From Nitrososphaerales archaeon TH5893 (GTDB taxonomy: Archaea > Thermoproteota > Nitrososphaeria > Nitrososphaerales > Nitrososphaeraceae): a DNA stretch of 10,354 nucleotides. A program made the translations under genes and the position numbers. Location: assembly GCA_014523685.1 (NCBI GenBank), contig JAATVT010000012.1:1-10354 (forward strand), given 5' to 3'. Shown in pieces: positions 6,099-10,354 of this stretch. Below the pieces are notes generated by a model, which was given only the letters and a program-made list of their open reading frames with translations, had not been told where the DNA came from and did no database searches. Numbering within the stretch: position 1 is the first letter of the stretch; every line of letters begins with the position of its first letter.

Positions 6099-6812
6099 TT
6101 GAAAGTCAAGTCTCCTTACTACATTGAGCTTAATAGCCTGAATGATTTTGGGAGATTTGTGTGCGCCCTTGAACGCACCCCCTTGCCTACGTTCTCTTTG
6201 TCTCTGAATTCAGATCAAATATTGGCCGTTCAAGCTGACATAATCAACGAAAGACCAATTATCTACTTTGTAAAGAATAGCATTACAAGACAAGGACAAT
6301 ATCTTGCATACAGAATTACAGGTAGTTCAGAAGAGATATCTATTGTCGATTCGATAGGTAATCCAAGTTTTGTCTATTCACCAATTATCAACATAGAAAA
6401 GCTCCCTTCAAGTATGTTGAAAAATGCCCGAACAAATAAGAAATCTGGATATACTGCTATAAAACTTATGGATATCTACAGTTTAGCAAAAGTCGCTGCA
6501 TATAAGACAATGTATGATGAGCCTCCTTTACCACTATTTCTTTTTACCAAAAATGGAAGTATAGAATTTGACCTTGACCCGACTCATCAATCGCTCGTGA
6601 TGGGAACTGTGATAAATCTGACAGAGGCAGACTCGTTGTCTTATTTTTACTACGTAATATTGAGTGAAGAGCCGAAATCCTGTTATTTAAGATTCTCAAG
6701 TCAAAGTTCAGAGCGACCTTCTTTCTCCAATAGGATAGATGAACATGGATATGTTTATTTAAAGATAATAAGACTTGCACATTTTCATCCGTTGATAGTA
6801 TCGTATGACTAG
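6099..6812 (+). CDS. Hypothetical protein co-translated with pyrF
   Basis: I do not recognise this 237-residue protein. It looks mixed alpha/beta with many beta strands (for example 42-58, 66-84, 155-173 and 181-198), is rich in Tyr, Ser and Ile, and has no signal peptide, membrane segment or metal motif, so it is probably a soluble cytoplasmic protein. Its last 8 nt overlap the start of pyrF, with the pyrF ATG lying in another frame just before the TAG, which suggests one operon with coupled translation. The start is TTG at 6099, chosen because a TATA box at 6066-6075 lies at the right distance and no ATG is available near the N-terminus. A role connected with nucleotide or orotate metabolism is possible from position only. 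Confidence 0.7.
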   Translation: MKVKSPYYIELNSLNDFGRFVCALERTPLPTFSLSLNSDQILAVQADIINERPIIYFVKNSITRQGQYLAYRITGSSEEISIVDSIGNPSFVYSPIINIEKLPSSMLKNARTNKKSGYTAIKLMDIYSLAKVAAYKTMYDEPPLPLFLFTKNGSIEFDLDPTHQSLVMGTVINLTEADSLSYFYYVILSEEPKSCYLRFSSQSSERPSFSNRIDEHGYVYLKIIRLAHFHPLIVSYD

Positions 6813-7566
6813 AGTCTCAGATTTAACACCTTTCCAGAAGAGAATTACAGAGAAATCAAAACTAAAGAATAGCCGTATTATATTATCACTTGATCCGACT
6901 CCTAGTCATGATCTAAAAAAATTTGCAATGAATTCTATAAACCAATTGCAGCGACATGTTTGTGCTGTTAAGATAAACTTTCATCTTATTCTACCATTTT
7001 CTGCAACAGATTTAACTGAGACTACAGAATTAGCTCATTCTCATGGGTTAGAATGCATCGCGGACATAAAATTGAATGATATAACTAACACTAACCATAT
7101 TGCTATCCAATATCTAATGGAGATGGGTTTTGACGCAGTGATTGTTAATCCGCTTATGGGAAAGGCTGCTCTGAAATCGGCAGTAAAGCAAACTCATGAA
7201 AAGAATTGTGGGATAATTGCGTTGACGTATATGAGCCATCCTGGAGCTAGGGAATATTATGGCGCGAAGGTTTTCAATCAACGAACAGGTCGAATCATAA
7301 GCATGTATAAGATGTTTCTTGCTATGGCAATGGATGCGAAGGTAGACGGAATAGTTGTTGGTGCTAATCAATCAGATATTCTGAGAGAGATTTCTCATGT
7401 CAGGAGAATCCCTATTTTTTCACCCGGTATAGGGATACAAGGGGGAAGAATAGATAGAGCCATCAAAAATGGTACTGACTATTTTATAGTCGGTCGTTCC
7501 ATCATTGCTTCAGCTAATCCTGTAAAAGAGGCTAGAAAATTTCAACGATTAGCCGTGCCATACTAA
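6805..7566 (+). CDS. pyrF: Orotidine 5'-phosphate decarboxylase
   Basis: This TIM-barrel enzyme converts OMP to UMP, the last step of pyrimidine biosynthesis. The active-site signature ADIKLNDI (86-93) supplies D87, K89 and D92; LSLD (27-30) and VKINFH (55-60) provide D30 and K56, which complete the charged network. SHPGA (144-148) is the mobile loop over the substrate in archaeal enzymes. SPGIGIQGG (206-214) and FIVGRSI (227-233, R231) bind the phosphate. The length of 253 residues is slightly above the roughly 230 usual in archaea, with an N-terminal extension of about 20 residues. The ATG at 6805 overlaps the upstream gene by 8 nt, so it is probably translated from the same message. It converges with the Nudix gene; no strong terminator is visible in 7567-7685. 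Confidence 0.95.
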   Translation: MTRVSDLTPFQKRITEKSKLKNSRIILSLDPTPSHDLKKFAMNSINQLQRHVCAVKINFHLILPFSATDLTETTELAHSHGLECIADIKLNDITNTNHIAIQYLMEMGFDAVIVNPLMGKAALKSAVKQTHEKNCGIIALTYMSHPGAREYYGAKVFNQRTGRIISMYKMFLAMAMDAKVDGIVVGANQSDILREISHVRRIPIFSPGIGIQGGRIDRAIKNGTDYFIVGRSIIASANPVKEARKFQRLAVPY

Positions 7567-7685
7567 TTCTAACTTCAAAATTTGAATTTAGCTTAATCAA
7601 AGATAGATGGAAACCGAGTGTAAGCCGAAAATAGCGTCTAATTATTCTTCGGATAATACCAAACTTCGAGACATCAGAGTTGGGA

Positions 7686-8114
7686 TCACTTGATATACCT
7701 AGACTTCAAATAATCTTGTGCCTTGACCAAGATATCTTTGGCAGTCATATAAGTTAATTTGGCAAGAGCACTGTCAAAGTCGGTCCATGAATAGGCGATA
7801 TGTTCATTTGATAGAATCACCCTCTGGGAATCTGTCTTTGCAAGGAAAAATACAACTTCCTTGTGTATCACGTTTCGGTGTCGCCTGTAATTGTATTCCA
7901 CTTTTTTGTTGAATCCCTCCAAAAAAACGACATTTTCGATGCCCGTTTCTTCTCGTATCTCTCGGCATGCGGCTTGGACCTCATCCTCCCCATCTTCTAT
8001 ATTACCCTTGGGGAAATCCCAATGGCCGGCACTATAACGCAAAAGCAAAAAAAATACATTCCCAGAATATTTTATCGAGAATACTACTGCTCCTGCTGAC
8101 CTTTCCAATAACAT
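7686..8114 (-). CDS. Nudix hydrolase, Ap4A pyrophosphatase-like
   Basis: A 142-residue cytoplasmic enzyme. The complete Nudix box lies at 37-59: G37-x5-E43-x7-R51-E52-I-x-E55-E56-x-G58-I59, the metal-binding motif that cleaves nucleoside diphosphates linked to another group. The lead-in RYSAGHWDFPKG (26-37) and the N-terminal RSAGAVVF (5-12) are typical of the bis(5'-nucleosyl)-tetraphosphatase (Ap4A hydrolase) branch, so clearing dinucleoside polyphosphates is a likely role; the exact substrate cannot be read from sequence. The ATG at 8112-8114 is the first start in frame next to the conserved strand. A good TATA-like box (8122-8133) lies only about 13 nt upstream, too close for this start, so either a weaker box near 8150-8178 is used or translation begins a little further in, for instance at TTG codon 3. 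Confidence 0.88.
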   Translation of the reverse strand: MLLERSAGAVVFSIKYSGNVFFLLLRYSAGHWDFPKGNIEDGEDEVQAACREIREETGIENVVFLEGFNKKVEYNYRRHRNVIHKEVVFFLAKTDSQRVILSNEHIAYSWTDFDSALAKLTYMTAKDILVKAQDYLKSRYIK

Positions 8115-8121
8115 GTAGGAG

Positions 8122-8133
8122 TATTTTAAACCT
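8122..8133 (-). promoter_or_regulatory. TATA-like box unusually close to the Nudix start
   Basis: The minus strand reads GGTTTAAAATAC, centred about 13 nt before the annotated ATG. If it is used, transcription would start inside the proposed coding region. It may be a chance AT-rich match. Confidence 0.25.
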
Positions 8134-8279
8134 GGCCTTTAGTATCTCTTTCTAATTATTCAAATAATAAAACTTATACCCACCAATCTGAGCAGGTCAT
8201 TCCAAGGATCTCCCTATTTGCAGCCATTTGGTAATTATTGGAATAACTTGTAGATTGTCTGAAGATTCTCATCAATAAT

Positions 8280-9092
8280 TCACTTGCCATATCTTCTCAA
8301 CCGCGATTGGTATGTTCTAATTGCTCTCATTAGATCTATTTTCCTAAACTCTGGCCAGAAAACATCCATGAACACTAACTCGCTGTAGGCGCTTTGCCAA
8401 ATAAGGAACCCGCTAAGCCTTTTTTCCCCTGACGTCCTTAGTATTAGATCTGGCTCTGGTTGGGGGAGATGAGAAGTATACAGGAAGGACTCGATTACTT
8501 TTTCATCGATATCTTCGACCTTTATCCCGCCCGTCTGTACCCCCAATGCTATTTGTCTGATGGCATCAACTAATTCTTTTTGTCCTCCGTAAGCAACTGC
8601 TATATTCAAAAACATTGAACTATATTTCGCCGTTTCTTTTTCCAACTTCAAAAGAATGTCCTGCAAGTAATCAGGGAGAAGTTTTACATTGCCTATTGCC
8701 TTAATCTTCATTTGTCGTTTATGAATTCGAGAATCTGCATAGAGCCTCTGAAGCTTATGCTGAAGCAAATTGTAAATATTTTTTAACTCATCATCTGATC
8801 GATCTAGGTTTTCAGTTGACAACACGTACAATGTAGTAATTCTTATACCAAGATCATGAATCCAATTTAACAGTTCTTCTGCCCTGTCGGCTCCTTGTAA
8901 ATGCCCATCCTTCAGTCCATTTAAACCGTATCTGGCCCATCTCCTATTTCCATCTAAGATAATCGCAATATGGTTAGGTAAGGACCCCCCTAAGATTTTT
9001 GATTCGAGTCTCTTTTCATACAGATTATAAAGTCCACTGTGCTTGAGTATGCTATCCGCGACGGCTTTCTTGGGAATGTCCTGTATCCACAT
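8280..9092 (-). CDS. uppS: Cis-prenyltransferase (undecaprenyl / polyprenyl diphosphate synthase family)
   Basis: This soluble, membrane-associated enzyme adds isopentenyl units in cis to an allylic diphosphate. In archaea the product is the long polyprenol from which the dolichol-type sugar carrier for N-glycosylation is made. Family motifs are complete: IILDGNRRWA (44-53) with catalytic D47, TLYVLSTENLDR (87-98), NIAVAYGGQKELVDA (163-177), and PDLILRTSGEKRLSGF (214-229), followed by W232, Y236 and E238 in the LIWQSAYSELVF segment and WPEF (246-249). The length is 270 residues; about 20 more precede the catalytic Asp than in E. coli. Chain length cannot be predicted. It follows the DUF373 gene after 84 nt on the same strand, and a TATA box at 9121-9129 could give it its own transcript. 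Confidence 0.94.
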   Translation of the reverse strand: MWIQDIPKKAVADSILKHSGLYNLYEKRLESKILGGSLPNHIAIILDGNRRWARYGLNGLKDGHLQGADRAEELLNWIHDLGIRITTLYVLSTENLDRSDDELKNIYNLLQHKLQRLYADSRIHKRQMKIKAIGNVKLLPDYLQDILLKLEKETAKYSSMFLNIAVAYGGQKELVDAIRQIALGVQTGGIKVEDIDEKVIESFLYTSHLPQPEPDLILRTSGEKRLSGFLIWQSAYSELVFMDVFWPEFRKIDLMRAIRTYQSRLRRYGK

Positions 9093-9120
9093 GAAATACT
9101 ATATTAACAACGAAATAATG

Positions 9121-9129
9121 ATTTTATTT
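9121..9129 (-). promoter_or_regulatory. Possible TATA box for uppS
   Basis: The minus strand reads AAATAAAAT, centred about 33 nt before the ATG at 9090-9092. This predicts a leader near 8 nt. The same AT-rich tract is less likely to serve as a terminator for the upstream gene, since its A-rich strand is in the transcript. Confidence 0.4.
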
Positions 9130-9176
9130 TTTTGCCTTCCATGTTAGTACTCTTTCAAAATTCAGATCTACGCGCT

Positions 9177-10354
9177 TCAATGCCTGAGAACCTCTCCACC
9201 TTTTTTATTTCTGAAGTATTGGAACAAGAAAGTCGCAACTATCAGTGTTATGGCTAGGCCTATGAAAAGCGATGATATTAGAGTGAACGGATTTGTCCCT
9301 TCGGTTAGGACAGACGTAAATTGTAAGATGGGAATATAGAGTAAGGCCAATACGACTAAACGTAAGATATCTGACATAGCTCTAACGCTTCCCTTGAACC
9401 AGTCGCTAAGTAGCGATCCCATCAGTATTGTCCCAATTCCGATCCACATCAGAGTAATTGTACCGTGAACAAAACTTCCTACTATAAGTCGATTTGTAAT
9501 TATTTCAACGAAGCTCATGTCTTTGTTAACCAAAGCTTCCGCAGGAATGCTCGAAAATCCATTGGCTATTGAAACTAAGATAATCAATACACCGGCAAAT
9601 ACTGAGAATATTCTTATGAACCCTGTAGGAGTTGGCCTTCCAAGTGAGCCCAAGGCTTTGTCTATATCAAACGCTCTAATAATGAAGGCCCCGCCCAAAA
9701 TACTCAAACCTAGGGCCAAAACTTCTTTTGTAAGGCCAAAAACGGTGGCAAGTCCACTAACTACTAGCAATGCTCCTGGAACGCCAAGAAAAAATTTTGA
9801 ATAACGCGGATCGTACACAAGCATCTTAATGTATCTGCCAAGTACTGCGTATGAATATTCTACACTTCTACTGTGTTTAATGATTATGCGTTGAACTGAA
9901 ATAACCGGTATTGTGGCCTGAATCACTGGGACAACGGCCTCATCATCCTCACCATCAGAAATAATAGCCGCGGCATCGGCATGGTATCTATTAAGTATAT
10001 AGTTGAGTTCGCTTCCGATCTTTTCATCGGCCTCGATTCCTCGATCTATCTTTCCCGCAACAAGAGCCACTTCAGAATCATAACCCTTGGAGCGGAGCTT
10101 CTCATAGGCCTTTACTGCCCCGAATATAGCATTAGCATCTGGGTCTTCAGGGTCTTCAATTGCCAGTCTAAGTCCCGCTTCAATACAATGGTCTTTTCCC
10201 AAAATAGGTGTCTTCACACCCCCTTTAGACCCGATGTCATCATCTCTATCTACGCATAACACAAGAATCTTATTGTGACCATTTGCTCGAGTCCTCGGGC
10301 TGTAGTTAGCTCCCCTTTTTTCATAATCATTGAGGTCTGAAGGACTCAGTGTCA
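9177..10354 (-). CDS. DUF373 family membrane protein, 5' end outside the window
   Basis: A DUF373 protein, a family of unknown function found mainly in archaea. The N-terminal soluble domain begins at LVLCVDRDDDIG (codons around 10235-10270) and includes LAIEDPEDPDANAIFGA and AAIISDGEDDEAVVPVIQ, with its clustered Asp and Glu residues typical of the family. After it come about six membrane helices; counting the GTG at 10260-10262 as residue 1, they lie near 157-175, 178-196, 214-233, 259-284, 298-318 and 326-349. The frame stays open from there to the window end, adding 30 codons without an ATG, and the GTG would cut into the first beta strand. So the true start is probably beyond 10354, leaving at least 391 residues. 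It precedes uppS on the same strand, which hints at an envelope or lipid link. Confidence 0.85.
   Translation of the reverse strand, partial: TLSPSDLNDYEKRGANYSPRTRANGHNKILVLCVDRDDDIGSKGGVKTPILGKDHCIEAGLRLAIEDPEDPDANAIFGAVKAYEKLRSKGYDSEVALVAGKIDRGIEADEKIGSELNYILNRYHADAAAIISDGEDDEAVVPVIQATIPVISVQRIIIKHSRSVEYSYAVLGRYIKMLVYDPRYSKFFLGVPGALLVVSGLATVFGLTKEVLALGLSILGGAFIIRAFDIDKALGSLGRPTPTGFIRIFSVFAGVLIILVSIANGFSSIPAEALVNKDMSFVEIITNRLIVGSFVHGTITLMWIGIGTILMGSLLSDWFKGSVRAMSDILRLVVLALLYIPILQFTSVLTEGTNPFTLISSLFIGLAITLIVATFLFQYFRNKKGGEVLRH

Noticed and set aside
7574..7586. Palindrome TTCAAA-A-TTTGAA after pyrF
   Set aside because: A one-base centre cannot form a hairpin, and such AT-rich palindromes are expected by chance.
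1..10354. tRNA, rRNA, CRISPR arrays, transposase or integrase genes
   Set aside because: Looked for characteristic sequences, repeats and domains on both strands and found none; short or unusual RNAs could be missed by eye.

Overview
The window looks like chromosomal DNA of an ammonia-oxidising archaeon (Nitrososphaeria/Thaumarchaeota). Grounds seen in the sequence: a secreted two-domain copper nitrite reductase-like protein (NirK) next to a P-II nitrogen regulator, a short archaeal-type adenylosuccinate synthetase, an archaeal-type OMP decarboxylase, a DUF373 membrane protein beside a cis-prenyltransferase, several small zinc proteins, and AT-rich archaeal TATA boxes about 23-37 nt upstream of most starts. 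Base composition is clearly AT-rich by eye (not counted), which fits an AT-rich soil lineage such as Nitrosocosmicus better than the more GC-rich Nitrososphaera; genus is a guess.

Layout. 1-388: no gene seen. 389-2116 (minus): a divergent P-II protein and NirK, each with its own TATA box, with a T-rich terminator after NirK. 2117-2407: a shared upstream region carrying promoters in both directions and a nested inverted repeat. 2408-3621 (plus): three small cysteine-rich genes in a row: a protein with three repeated four-cysteine modules, a two-finger C2H2 protein, and a YggX-like protein with an added four-cysteine N-terminus. 3793-4260 (minus): an unrecognised helical protein. 4458-5480 (plus): purA, apparently leaderless. 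5583-6014 (minus) and 6099-6812 (plus): two divergent unrecognised genes, both apparently starting with TTG; the second overlaps pyrF (6805-7566) by 8 nt. 7686-8114 (minus): a Nudix hydrolase. 8280-9092 (minus): cis-prenyltransferase (UppS family). 9177 to the window end (minus): a DUF373 membrane protein whose 5' end lies outside the window.

How the genes may work together. NirK and P-II link to nitrogen metabolism, and the small zinc-protein cluster diverges from the nirK promoter, so a regulatory or redox connection is possible but unproven. PurA and PyrF are purine and pyrimidine biosynthesis enzymes, and the unknown 6099-6812 protein is probably co-translated with PyrF. UppS probably makes the long polyprenol carrier for glycan transfer, consistent with an exported NirK carrying several N-glycosylation sequons. 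No tRNA, rRNA, CRISPR, insertion sequence or integrase was seen. The best candidates for new biology are the P-II protein with a remodelled T-loop, the three-module zinc protein in its cluster, and the unknown gene coupled to pyrF.
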